Below, piece by piece: positions 37,392 to 46,034 of a stretch of DNA of 61,683 bases. Source of the stretch: Bacillota bacterium (GTDB lineage: Bacteria; Bacillota; Limnochordia; Darwinibacteriales; DTU012); the NCBI GenBank assembly GCA_012521185.1, contig JAAYMV010000030.1, positions 1 to 61,683 on the forward strand, given 5' to 3'. Position numbers and translations under genes: made by a program. The notes under the pieces were generated by a model. The model saw only the letters and a program-made list of their open reading frames with translations, was not told the origin of the DNA and searched no databases. Each line of letters starts with the position of its first letter. The stretch's first letter is position 1.

Positions 37392-39131
37392 ATGGACTCA
37401 TATAGGAATATTTTTACAAAAGTTTTTATAATAATGTTTTGTGCACTTATAGTTTTTAGTGGTACTTCAATACCAACAAATGCCCAAGGTGTACCGTTTA
37501 TTAAAGCAGTAGTAGTTCGAGGCAATGAGAATATTGATACAGCTTTAATTGAAAAAGCGATTACTAAAACTGTCGTTGACAGTCGTTACTCAGAAGAAAA
37601 CATTAAAGATGACTTAGATGCAATTTATGCTCTTGGTTACTTTGCAATGGCTACCGCTCACCCAAGTTGGATTGATGGTGGAGTGATGGTAGCTTTCGAG
37701 GTGACAGAAAACCCAGTAGTCACTGAAGTAGTTTTTCAGGGTTCCAAAAAAATAACTTTAGATGATTATTTAGCAGTAATGGAAACCAAATCAGGAGAAG
37801 TTTTAAATATTCATGATCTATTTGAAGATATTGATAATCTGCCAAATTGGGTTTTAGATAATCATGGTGTGTCGCTTCGTCCTGTCAACTTGAATGTAAG
37901 CGAAGAAGGAATCGTTGAAATTCAAGTAGCCGAAGCAATTATTCAAGATATTCTGATTGATGGTAATGAAAAAACTAAAGACCATGTGATTTTAAGAGAA
38001 CTAACTTTCCAGCCAGGAGATGTAGTTGACTTAAATGAGATTAATCGCAGTTTAAGAAATGTGTTAATGCTTGGTTATTTTGATGAAGTAAGCTTTAGTG
38101 CAAGTGAAGGCGATACTATTGATGACACCATTCTAACTTTACATGTAACTGAGCGTAAAACAGGAAACGCTGATTTTGGAATTGGTTACAGCTCCCGAGA
38201 CGGGGTTTTTGGCTATACTGATATTTCCGAGGAGAACTTCCTTGGCAATGGTCAGCGTGTAAACTTCTATTTTGAAATAGGTAAAGGACACCGAGCATTT
38301 AAAGTAGGATTTTACGAGCCATACATTGATAAAAGCGGCCTTTCATTTGGTGCCAATGCCCATTATACGAAAACAGAGCAAAAGCATAAGCTAGAAGAAG
38401 ATGGTGACACAGAATCGGAAGAAATTACTGGTAATCTAATTACAACTGGTGGAGATATTACCATCGGTCGCCGTTTTGGTAATTACTCGCGCGCTAGTTT
38501 AACGATGCGCTTAAACAATAATAAATATGTGGATGGTTTGGAGCAGTATAAAGATGATTATCGCAGTCTAACCTTTACCTTAGGCGCCTTAACTAATACA
38601 ACTGATCATCCATTCTATCCAACTGAAGGATTTATTAATACAGCCCGCTTCGAGTTAGGGACTAGATTATTTGGTGGAGAAGCGGTTTATTCAAAATTTG
38701 ATTTAGAACACAGCCGTTATTATGGAATAAAAGACAGTAAGTTTGTATTTGCGTTTCGTGGACGAGTAGGTCGCTTATTAAGCGGAATATTACGTAATGA
38801 AGAGTTGTATCGTTTAGGTGGTTCTGAAACCCTTAGAGGTTATGACTACGGTGGGGAAGGTTTAGTCGGAGATAAATTGGCACTATTTAATGCCGAGTTT
38901 AGATTCCCCATCTTTGAAAGAGTTTATGGTGTATTCTTTGCAGATTTAGGTAAAGTTTGGGATTATGAAGATCCTATGAGCTTGTCGGAAATGGTTGAAA
39001 ATGTGGGCTATGGAGCAGGTTTACGCGTAGACACACCACTTGGGTTATTTAGATTTGATTATGGTATTGGTCAAGACGATGACGATCAACGTCAAGGTAA
39101 ATTTTATTTTGGAATTGGCCAAACATTTTAA
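37392..39131 (+). CDS. bamA: Outer membrane assembly factor BamA
   Basis: BamA (579 aa) inserts beta-barrel proteins into the outer membrane. After a signal peptide (about 1-32) there appear to be three POTRA domains (about 35-265; e.g. VVVRGNENIDTALIEKAI, VVFQGSKKITLDDYL, ILIDGNEKTKDHVILRELTF), fewer than the five of E. coli. The 16-strand barrel follows, with LGGSETLRGYDYGGEG as the VRGF-type loop-6 motif and the closing strand FYFGIGQTF ending in Phe. AGGGGG lies eight bases before the ATG. It ends in its own terminator, before the chaperone genes. Confidence 0.93.
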   Translation: MDSYRNIFTKVFIIMFCALIVFSGTSIPTNAQGVPFIKAVVVRGNENIDTALIEKAITKTVVDSRYSEENIKDDLDAIYALGYFAMATAHPSWIDGGVMVAFEVTENPVVTEVVFQGSKKITLDDYLAVMETKSGEVLNIHDLFEDIDNLPNWVLDNHGVSLRPVNLNVSEEGIVEIQVAEAIIQDILIDGNEKTKDHVILRELTFQPGDVVDLNEINRSLRNVLMLGYFDEVSFSASEGDTIDDTILTLHVTERKTGNADFGIGYSSRDGVFGYTDISEENFLGNGQRVNFYFEIGKGHRAFKVGFYEPYIDKSGLSFGANAHYTKTEQKHKLEEDGDTESEEITGNLITTGGDITIGRRFGNYSRASLTMRLNNNKYVDGLEQYKDDYRSLTFTLGALTNTTDHPFYPTEGFINTARFELGTRLFGGEAVYSKFDLEHSRYYGIKDSKFVFAFRGRVGRLLSGILRNEELYRLGGSETLRGYDYGGEGLVGDKLALFNAEFRFPIFERVYGVFFADLGKVWDYEDPMSLSEMVENVGYGAGLRVDTPLGLFRFDYGIGQDDDDQRQGKFYFGIGQTF

Positions 39132-39137
39132 TTAGTT

Positions 39138-39169
39138 AAAAGCCAGGGTTAGTAAACCCTGGCTTTTAT
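39138..39169 (+). terminator. bamA terminator
   Basis: Thirteen-bp perfect arms AAAAGCCAGGGTT (39138-39150) and AACCCTGGCTTTT (39155-39167) around a four-base loop. Confidence 0.85.
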
Positions 39170-39246
39170 TGGATTTGCATAGAAGTCTGTCCCTTGTTAT
39201 AATTACATTGTTGGTAATAATAATCATTATAACAGGGGGAATTATC

Positions 39247-39669
39247 TTGTTGAAAGAACGTAGATATTTAGCTATCTTTGTTGGTCTTGTAGTTTTAACT
39301 CTAGTTTTAGCTGGAGTTTTTGTATCTTCTGCTCAAGGTCAAGCGGAGCAAGAGATTGGAATAATCAATATGGAGGTTATCTTTACTGAATATTTAGCAC
39401 CTCCTCTATTTGCGGCACGTGATCAAATGCAACAAGAATTTGAAGAAAAAGCAGAAGAATTATCTGATGAAGAAAAAAATCAGTTATTTATTGACTATCA
39501 AGCTAAATTGGAAACTATTGAGATCGAATACAGCAACAATATTATGAATGCTGTAGCTAAAGTAGCAAAAACAAAAGGTTTAAGCATGGTAATTGATTCA
39601 GCAGCAGTGTTACATGGCGGTTTAGATGTAACAACCGATATTTTAAATGAATTAGCGGAACAAAAATAG
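39247..39669 (+). CDS. OmpH/Skp-like periplasmic chaperone (first copy)
   Basis: A 140-residue OmpH family protein with an N-terminal signal or anchor helix (about 6-33). IGIINMEVIF then starts the OmpH core, a charged helical tentacle (about 55-100, rich in Glu/Lys/Gln) follows, and the end strand LSMVIDSAAVLHGGLDVT resembles the OmpH/Skp pattern ADxVxxxGGxDxT. Such chaperones hold unfolded barrel proteins for BamA. TTG 39247 or 39250 follows AGGGGGA; a promoter-like TTGTTA with TAATAA 18 bases on lies upstream at 39194-39223. Confidence 0.8.
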   Translation: MLKERRYLAIFVGLVVLTLVLAGVFVSSAQGQAEQEIGIINMEVIFTEYLAPPLFAARDQMQQEFEEKAEELSDEEKNQLFIDYQAKLETIEIEYSNNIMNAVAKVAKTKGLSMVIDSAAVLHGGLDVTTDILNELAEQK

Positions 39670-39681
39670 TAGAGTTTGACT

Positions 39682-40350
39682 ATGAAGCAGACTTTAGTGC
39701 TAATCAGCTTAATTATGACTGTATTAGTCATCAGTGGGTGGCTAGGATATTCAGCAATTGAATCCTGGCCATCTATTGTCCATGCTGAACAAGCTACCAT
39801 GGATTATACAGAATATCAAAAAGAACTTAGTAAGTTAATTAAAGAATACGATTCTAAAGTACAAGCAAAAATTACAGAGTTACAGCAGAAGGGTGAAGAC
39901 GCTTTTGCTCAGAAGTTAGCTGAATCACAAGCTGCTTATGAAGAAGCCGTGCTTAGTTATCAAGAACAGTTAGCACAAGAAGCAGTAGTTACTGAAGAAA
40001 AACTGACTGAATGGTATGTAAATCCGATTATCAATTTAGAGTTACAATTGGCGATGGTTAGTTTATCTGAAGAAAAACGGCAAGAAATAATTGTTAAACT
40101 TGACCGCTTAAAGAATGAGTTTAATGAATTAAAAAGCGAATATGAACAAATGTTAGATGAAAAATTGCAAGTGTTTATGGCTAATGAAGAAGAGGTACAA
40201 AAAGCGGCCTTAAGCAGTTGGGCAGAGGATTATCAGGCAAAGTTAGCTAATGAGCTGGAAATACATGTGGCTAAACTAGAGCATCAGTTAAATAGTGAGG
40301 TTTTAAAACTTGAGTCAGCTTTGGGTAGAGCAACTACAGCTAGGGAATAA
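39682..40350 (+). CDS. Coiled-coil periplasmic protein, divergent OmpH-like (second copy)
   Basis: The 222-residue protein has an N-terminal membrane segment or signal (1-30), then almost entirely heptad-like helix rich in Glu, Lys, Gln and Ala. Within it one segment is almost without charge (WYVNPIINLELQLAMVSL near residue 115). It lacks the OmpH C-terminal strand signature, so the family link rests on composition and on its position between two OmpH genes 12 and 30 bases away. It could be an extended chaperone tentacle or a periplasm-spanning spacer. ATG 39682 is preferred to the TTG two codons earlier. Confidence 0.6.
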   Translation: MKQTLVLISLIMTVLVISGWLGYSAIESWPSIVHAEQATMDYTEYQKELSKLIKEYDSKVQAKITELQQKGEDAFAQKLAESQAAYEEAVLSYQEQLAQEAVVTEEKLTEWYVNPIINLELQLAMVSLSEEKRQEIIVKLDRLKNEFNELKSEYEQMLDEKLQVFMANEEEVQKAALSSWAEDYQAKLANELEIHVAKLEHQLNSEVLKLESALGRATTARE

Positions 40351-40380
40351 TAATGGGAGGATGAAAGGCGGTGTCCCATT

Positions 40381-40800
40381 ATGAAACAGATTCTCCAGTT
40401 GTTAGTTGCTCTTTTTTTAGGATTAATCATAGGAATTCTTTTAAGTGATAGTCAATCTGCTGTGGAGATCGGGCTAGTAAATATGGGGAAAATTGTTGAT
40501 GAAAGTCCAAAGGCTCATGAATTAAATCAGCAATTGAGCGAAATGTACCAACTTCTTTTAGCTGAAATTCAAGAGCAACGGGAAAGATTAAGTGACGAGG
40601 AATTAGCTGAGGTGGAAAAAGCAGCTTATGCCCAGTATTTGGAGTATCGTGAGCAATTAGAAAGCCAATTTCAGCAGGCCTTAGATCAGGCCATTGCTGA
40701 TGCAGCAGAGGCTGATAACATACATATTGTGTTAGATAAAGAACTAGTGCGCTATGGCGGTAAAGACCTGACTAATAAGGTAATTAAGCGCTTAGAGTAA
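40381..40800 (+). CDS. OmpH/Skp-like periplasmic chaperone (third copy)
   Basis: 139 residues: N-terminal hydrophobic segment (5-24), GLVNMGKIVDESPKAHEL as the OmpH start, a helical middle with ERLSDEELAEVEKAA, and the ending IHIVLDKELVRYGGKDLTNKVI, a clear OmpH signature. It is closer to canonical Skp than the second copy. With the two genes upstream it forms a run of three putative barrel chaperones after bamA. Confidence 0.82.
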   Translation: MKQILQLLVALFLGLIIGILLSDSQSAVEIGLVNMGKIVDESPKAHELNQQLSEMYQLLLAEIQEQRERLSDEELAEVEKAAYAQYLEYREQLESQFQQALDQAIADAAEADNIHIVLDKELVRYGGKDLTNKVIKRLE

Positions 40801-40900
40801 TATTTTTGTGGTAACAAATACCGGAGAGGTGAAGAAGGTAATAATCGCCTAAAAATAGAATATATATGCTCAATGAAGATAGTGAGAGGAGATTAGATGT

Positions 40901-41545
40901 ATGAAAAAATACGGCACAAGTTTATACTTGGGAATTATTCTCATTGGTTTTCTATTAGTCTTTAATAGTCAAGTACAAGCGAATACTGTAGAGGGAATTA
41001 CCGGTTTAATTAATACGCCAACTGCTTCAGTTATGCCTGATGGTCAGCTCAGTGCTAATTTTCATTCTTTTAGAGGTGAGCGGTTTGCGGCAATAGGTCT
41101 CGGAGTATTTCCAGGGGTAGAGGTAGGTTTATCTTCTCATTTGGCTTCACATACAGAATTAGTTGGTTCATTAAAAGTCAATTTAATTACGGAAGATGAT
41201 TGGCCAGCAATTGCAGTAGGTTTACAATCTAGTCACGATGGCACTGACTACTACATAGTAGGTAGCAAACAACTGGGAACAGTCGGACTACGTGGTCACT
41301 TCGGTATTGGAACAGGCAAGTTTAGAGGTGGATTTGGAGGAATTAGCAGTGTATTAAATCCGGTGGCCATTTCAAATACTTCTAGCAATTTTGTGGTACC
41401 TTTGACTACTTTTATGATCGAATATGATGGCCATGGACTTAATTCAGGCCTTTCTTTCAAGTTTGGTCAGGACCTGGCTGCAAAAGTATATGTTACTGAT
41501 TTACAAAATTTTGGTTTTAGTTTTAAGTATAGTGTTATGTTTTAA
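40901..41545 (+). CDS. YjbH-like outer membrane barrel protein
   Basis: The 214-residue product has a signal peptide (1-28) and begins with VEGITGLINTPTASVMPDGQL. This is the opening of YjbH/'exopolysaccharide biosynthesis' outer-membrane barrels, where GxxGxxxTPTA is conserved. Amphipathic strands follow, ending in SFKYSVMF with the C-terminal Phe required for Bam recognition. It is much shorter than YjbH, enough for a barrel of 8-10 strands. AGAGGAG lies nine bases before the ATG. The function is unknown. Confidence 0.7.
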   Translation: MKKYGTSLYLGIILIGFLLVFNSQVQANTVEGITGLINTPTASVMPDGQLSANFHSFRGERFAAIGLGVFPGVEVGLSSHLASHTELVGSLKVNLITEDDWPAIAVGLQSSHDGTDYYIVGSKQLGTVGLRGHFGIGTGKFRGGFGGISSVLNPVAISNTSSNFVVPLTTFMIEYDGHGLNSGLSFKFGQDLAAKVYVTDLQNFGFSFKYSVMF

Positions 41546-41579
41546 TTATCAGTAGCTGTAGAAAGGGGTTGGAGTAAAT

Positions 41580-42692
41580 TTGAAATCGCAGGCAATGAAT
41601 AGCTCTTGGAAAGGCTCGATAATTCTCGATACCTATACCTTGCGCGAATTTCTCGGCCCCTTTATATTTTGTGTCCTTGGTTTTACAGTAATTCTGTTAA
41701 GCGGTTTGCTGTTTGAATTAGTAGATTATATTTTAGTCAAGAATGTGCCAGCTTCGACAGTTGGCAAGATGTTATTTTACAAGATTCCTGAGCTGATGGT
41801 CATGACGCTACCCATTGCTGCTTTATTTTCAACTTTATTAGCCTTGGGAAGACTGCATCAGGATAGTGAGTTAAAGGTTATGCGCAGTAGTGGAATTCCT
41901 TATCGGCGGATAATGATCCCAATTATTTTAGCGGGTTTTTTAATTAGCTGTTTAACTTATGTAACTAACGAACGGGTAGTTCCCTGGGCTAACCACGAGT
42001 TTGAAAAGATTTTCCGTGAGATTTTATTTAAAGATGGTTTGCCGCTGGTAGAAGAAAATGTTTTCTTTAACGGGGGAGACGATCGATTTTTTTATATTCA
42101 TAAAGTGGACAAGGGAACAAACAAGTTAGAAAAGATAATGATTTATGAGTTACAGCGTCAAGGATTTCCTCGCTTAATAACAGCAAAAACAGGAACTTAC
42201 GTAAAAAACAATTGGTTTTTGACCGATGGAATTGTACAGGAGTTAGACGAAGAGGGTTTTGTCAGTTATCAAACAAGATTTGAGTCAATGCAGATTATTA
42301 CTCCTGATGACGCAGAACTCTATTTTGGTAATCAGCGTTCAACAGATGAGATGAACCGTAGGGAGCTGAAGGAACACATTGAAAGGTTCCGCCAAAGTGG
42401 TTTGCGGGTAGTTTCGTTTTTAGTTGATTATCACTTAAAGTTGGCTATGCCAATGGCTTCTTTTATTTTTGTATTGTTTGGTGCCCCATTAAGTATTTAT
42501 AGTAAAGGCGGTCGGTCATTTGGTATAGCAGTTAGTTTGGTGGTGACAGTTATTTTTTATGTAGGTAATTCTGTCGGCCGTTCTTTAGGCGTCAATGAGG
42601 TATTACCTCCGTTAGCTGCAGCCTGGTTAACTAACGCGATGTTTGCGATTATTGGCTGTTTATTGCTAATGCGAATTGACCGCTTAAAATAA
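41580..42692 (+). CDS. LptF/LptG family glycolipid export permease
   Basis: A 370-residue YjgP/YjgQ-type permease. Three N-terminal helices (about 22-50, 65-90, 110-130) with LREFLGPFIFCVLGF, the SELKVMRSSGIPYRRIMIP coupling segment, a periplasmic beta-jellyroll (about 140-270) and three C-terminal helices are the family layout. Only one such gene is present where Proteobacteria have two, so it may work as a homodimer with LptB. The TTG start has GGAG upstream. It heads the lpt run. Confidence 0.9.
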   Translation: MKSQAMNSSWKGSIILDTYTLREFLGPFIFCVLGFTVILLSGLLFELVDYILVKNVPASTVGKMLFYKIPELMVMTLPIAALFSTLLALGRLHQDSELKVMRSSGIPYRRIMIPIILAGFLISCLTYVTNERVVPWANHEFEKIFREILFKDGLPLVEENVFFNGGDDRFFYIHKVDKGTNKLEKIMIYELQRQGFPRLITAKTGTYVKNNWFLTDGIVQELDEEGFVSYQTRFESMQIITPDDAELYFGNQRSTDEMNRRELKEHIERFRQSGLRVVSFLVDYHLKLAMPMASFIFVLFGAPLSIYSKGGRSFGIAVSLVVTVIFYVGNSVGRSLGVNEVLPPLAAAWLTNAMFAIIGCLLLMRIDRLK

Positions 42693-42705
42693 TAGAAGGG
42701 TGGTT

Positions 42706-44895
42706 ATGTTGAAAAAGGCGCTATTATTACTACTATGTAGTTTTTTGCTATTCATGGTTGGTTTAGTTGATTTAGCATCAGCCGCTTCCCCTGTGGAAAT
42801 CAGTGCTAAAGATTCAGTTCGCTTTGATTTGACCACCCATCAGTTTTTTGCTGAAGGAGATGTAGTCATCGAATTTGATGATCTTACTCTTTATGGTGAT
42901 CGTCTATTATGGGATTCAGATAAACAGATACTTTACCTTGATGGTAATGTAATAATGGAACAATCTGAGGAACGTTTCTACGGTGACAGTCTAGTTTATA
43001 ATGTGGAAACGTCTCAAGGTACATTTGAACAAGTCTATTCCGAATTTAGTGGTGAAAATATCAATGGTCTAATTTTTGTGTTTGGCGATCAAATGCACAT
43101 TGATGGTGATGATTTTCATATTGTACAGGGTAAGGTAAGTACTTGTGATTTATCCACACCTCACTATCATTTAGCTATTAAATCAATCCAGGTTTATCCA
43201 GGTGAGAAAATGATAATCCGTGGTGTTACCTACTATGAAGGTAAAATACCACTGTTTTATTGGCCATATTTAGCTATTCCCTTAGATAATCGGTTTGATG
43301 TAGACTACTTTAATTTGCCAGAAGTTGGCTATAGTGCTAAAGACGGCTATTACATCAAAAATCGTTATAATTATTTTATTACGCAAAATGCTAATGGGAC
43401 TATTTTTTATGATTATTATACAAAGCATGGTTTTGGTTTAGGTCTCAACCATAATTACGGACATCGCTCACTTGGTAAGGGTAATTTTGCTTTCTATTCT
43501 ATTCCAGCTACTCATCGACAATACTTTAGTACGCAGTTGAATCATGAATATGAGCAAGACAATTTAAAACTAACAACTAAAAATGCCTATTATCAAGAGT
43601 TAGTTGATGATATTTTGGAAGTAAAGCGGAAAACTCAAACGAGTCTCTATTATAGGCGGGAAGGTTTAACAGTAACTGGGAGTGTGAACTATGAGGATGA
43701 AATCGGCTCTAGTGAATCCCGAGACATGACTTTAGCGGGAAGTTGGAACCAAAAAATCACTCCTAATTTAGATTTAAATTTACGGGGCAGCGTTACTGCT
43801 AAAGATGATGAGAGAGTTATTAACCAATTAGCAGAAACTGCTTATCGTCTTAATAATCATACTTTTTCCTTATCCTTCCAACAACAATACAACCCGGATA
43901 TCTTAGATCCAGAGGCCACTGCTTCTTGGCGAAGTGTAAATAAGTTGCCTGAATTTACCTGGCGCTGGCAAAATCCAACTTTCAATGGTCAACGATTTCC
44001 GGGACGATTTGAGTTAGGCGTTGGACGTTATCTAGAATATCCTTCTCTGGTTGTCAGTTGGCGAGTTGCACCAAAGTTGGAACTTTCTTCACGGACATGG
44101 CGGTCAGATTTTGGAACAACTTTAACTTATAGCGGTGGTTTAGCTGGTTATTTCTATGATTACGATCTGAGTCAACAAGTTGCTCATGGGCGGATCAGTT
44201 TAGTGCAAAGTTTAACTCCTAACTTAAGATTTTCTTCCACGTATAATCGGCAAGTTGTTTTTGGAGAGACGCTCTTTAGGTTTGATCAGCAGAATCCGCG
44301 TCACACTTTAACCGGTCAGTTGTCCTATACGAATCGACCGTTTACAGCTTCCATTCGGACAGGATATAATTTTGAGTTAGAGCGTTTTGATAGTTTGGTT
44401 AAGCAAGTCAGTTGGAATAATTATAACGCAGGGTTAAATCTTAGTGCCACAATGTATTACAATTTAAACACTAAGCAGTTTGGCAATTTGGTAACCATGT
44501 TCAATTATCGACCCCATGAGCGTTTCAATATTCGGCTTGGCAGTCGTTATCAGTTAAACAATCAGCGTTTTGAACGGGTTGATAGTCAATTATCTTTTGA
44601 TTTAACTGAAAAAATTGCTGTAAAATACGATATGATTTACGATATGATTAAGCAAAAGTTTACTCGTGGAGAGTTAACCGTGACTATTGATTTGCACTGT
44701 CGTGAATTATCTTTAGCATATAATCAAGTCCGGGAAGAATTTCGGGTGAAATATTCTTTAAATGCATTTCCTAAATTACCGTTAGGTTTTAGTTCTACTG
44801 ATGGCATCAGTTTATTTGAACTTACTGACTTGCAGGAATTACTCGGGATTGACAGTGATGATGACGATGAAGAAGATGACGATGATTATGATTAG
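42706..44895 (+). CDS. lptD: LPS-assembly protein LptD-like
   Basis: A 729-residue outer-membrane translocon protein. After a signal peptide (about 1-26) an OstA-like beta-jellyroll (30-170) has EGDVVIEFDDLTLYGDRL and DGNVIMEQSEERFYGD repeats. Then comes the barrel with YYEGKIPLFYWPYLAIPL, the conserved LptD strand. It delivers glycolipid to the surface; the LptE partner is not seen. The C-terminus is unusual: after the last strand comes a run of Asp/Glu (14 residues from 44851) instead of a terminal aromatic residue. GAAGGGTGG precedes ATG 42706. Confidence 0.87.
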   Translation: MLKKALLLLLCSFLLFMVGLVDLASAASPVEISAKDSVRFDLTTHQFFAEGDVVIEFDDLTLYGDRLLWDSDKQILYLDGNVIMEQSEERFYGDSLVYNVETSQGTFEQVYSEFSGENINGLIFVFGDQMHIDGDDFHIVQGKVSTCDLSTPHYHLAIKSIQVYPGEKMIIRGVTYYEGKIPLFYWPYLAIPLDNRFDVDYFNLPEVGYSAKDGYYIKNRYNYFITQNANGTIFYDYYTKHGFGLGLNHNYGHRSLGKGNFAFYSIPATHRQYFSTQLNHEYEQDNLKLTTKNAYYQELVDDILEVKRKTQTSLYYRREGLTVTGSVNYEDEIGSSESRDMTLAGSWNQKITPNLDLNLRGSVTAKDDERVINQLAETAYRLNNHTFSLSFQQQYNPDILDPEATASWRSVNKLPEFTWRWQNPTFNGQRFPGRFELGVGRYLEYPSLVVSWRVAPKLELSSRTWRSDFGTTLTYSGGLAGYFYDYDLSQQVAHGRISLVQSLTPNLRFSSTYNRQVVFGETLFRFDQQNPRHTLTGQLSYTNRPFTASIRTGYNFELERFDSLVKQVSWNNYNAGLNLSATMYYNLNTKQFGNLVTMFNYRPHERFNIRLGSRYQLNNQRFERVDSQLSFDLTEKIAVKYDMIYDMIKQKFTRGELTVTIDLHCRELSLAYNQVREEFRVKYSLNAFPKLPLGFSSTDGISLFELTDLQELLGIDSDDDDEEDDDDYD

Positions 44896-44906
44896 AGGTG
44901 AGATAA

Positions 44907-45371
44907 GTGCGCCTTACTAAAAAAAGAGTTATTATCTTGTTGATGGCGATACTTGTCTTACTGTTAATTTGGTTTTGTAACTTTCGACCTAAAACAGAGA
45001 GTCAGTCGCCGAAACAAGAAGCTGGGGTTTCTTTTTCCAATGTATACCTGGTAGGAAATGAGTCAGGAGTCAAACAATGGGAACTAGTTAGTAAGTCATT
45101 GAAGCAAGATGGAGATAAATTTCATTTAGACGACTTAGAGTATCTGTTATTGCTGGAAAACTCTAAACCGAAATATTTTGTGGAGGCTCAGAAAGGGCTT
45201 TGGGACCGGAAAGCACAAGTTTTGACTTTAGACAATGATGTTGTGGTGGATGATCATAAAGGTTTTCGTCTACTGACTAATTCATTATTATGGTACACTG
45301 AGGAAGATGTTTTTTACTTTCACGGAGACACAATAGTAACTTTTGAAGAAGGTGGAGTGGCTAATGAGTAA
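44907..45371 (+). CDS. lptC: LptC-like bitopic transport protein
   Basis: A 154-residue protein with one N-terminal transmembrane helix (about 8-27) and a periplasmic beta-jellyroll carrying VEAQKGLWDRKAQVLTLDNDVVV. This is typical of LptC/YrbK, which passes glycolipid from LptF/G to LptA. GTG start with GAGGTGA upstream. It lies between lptD and lptA and overlaps the latter by eight bases. Confidence 0.82.
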   Translation: MRLTKKRVIILLMAILVLLLIWFCNFRPKTESQSPKQEAGVSFSNVYLVGNESGVKQWELVSKSLKQDGDKFHLDDLEYLLLLENSKPKYFVEAQKGLWDRKAQVLTLDNDVVVDDHKGFRLLTNSLLWYTEEDVFYFHGDTIVTFEEGGVANE

Positions 45372-45942
45372 CTTAAACAGGCTCTTATTAGGATTAGTAG
45401 TCTGTCTGCTTTGTGTTACGGGAATCACTGAATCTGGACTTGCTAATGAGCAAAAAGAGAAGCAAGGACAATTGGAAATTGTTGGGGTGCCGGCTCAAGC
45501 CGTAGCTGGAACTTATTATACTAAAACTGATGTTTTTTATGCTGATGTTCAGGACATTGAAGGTGCTTTTGTTCGAATAACTTACGATGATCTAGTGATT
45601 ATTGGCCGTGTGGTAGAATGGCGACGGAAAGATAATTATTTAAAGGTTACGGTTGATGCCAGTCTAGAACAGAAAGATATGAATATAATCGCTGATCAAA
45701 TTGAATATTTTACCGAGGAAGAGCGTTTATTGGCAGAAGGTAACTTACAGGTTACTACTGAAGATGCAACGGTATACGCTGACCGAATGGTTCATCTAGA
45801 AAAAGAAGAAAAAACGGACTTCTTTGCTAATGTAGCTGTTCATATTACTGATGGAAAACTTTTTGGGGATCACTTTGTAATCTATTCAGCTGAAGATCGA
45901 ATGGAATTTATTGGTAGTTTCCGCGGTGAATTTGACCGTTAG
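45364..45942 (+). CDS. lptA: LptA/OstA-like periplasmic bridge protein
   Basis: 192 residues with a signal peptide (about 1-28) and an OstA-type jellyroll: IIADQIEYFTEEERLLAEGNLQVTTEDATVYADRM is interrupted by conserved positions seen in LptA, and DGKLFGDHFVIYSAEDRMEF closes it. It would multimerise head to tail to bridge LptC and LptD. The N-terminal ~70 residues appear to be an extra degenerate repeat (YYTKTDVFYADVQDIEGAFV). ATG 45364 is seven bases after AAGGTGGAG. Confidence 0.82.
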   Translation: MSNLNRLLLGLVVCLLCVTGITESGLANEQKEKQGQLEIVGVPAQAVAGTYYTKTDVFYADVQDIEGAFVRITYDDLVIIGRVVEWRRKDNYLKVTVDASLEQKDMNIIADQIEYFTEEERLLAEGNLQVTTEDATVYADRMVHLEKEEKTDFFANVAVHITDGKLFGDHFVIYSAEDRMEFIGSFRGEFDR

Positions 45943-45975
45943 CCAGTTCCTGCCTGATATAGTTACTATTACTAG

Positions 45976-46004
45976 TTAAGCCCTCTCTCACTGTGTGATA
46001 TAAT
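45976..46004 (+). promoter_or_regulatory. Putative promoter with palindrome upstream of the ABC permease
   Basis: TATAAT (45999-46004) is consensus; the -35 region TTAAGC (45976-45981, 17-base spacer) is weak. A perfect short palindrome TCAC-TGT-GTGA (45988-45998) directly abuts the -10, so an activator or repressor could control this unit separately from the lpt genes. Confidence 0.45.
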
Positions 46005-46034
46005 GGAATCACCAGGTGAGGAGGGTTATTTGTT

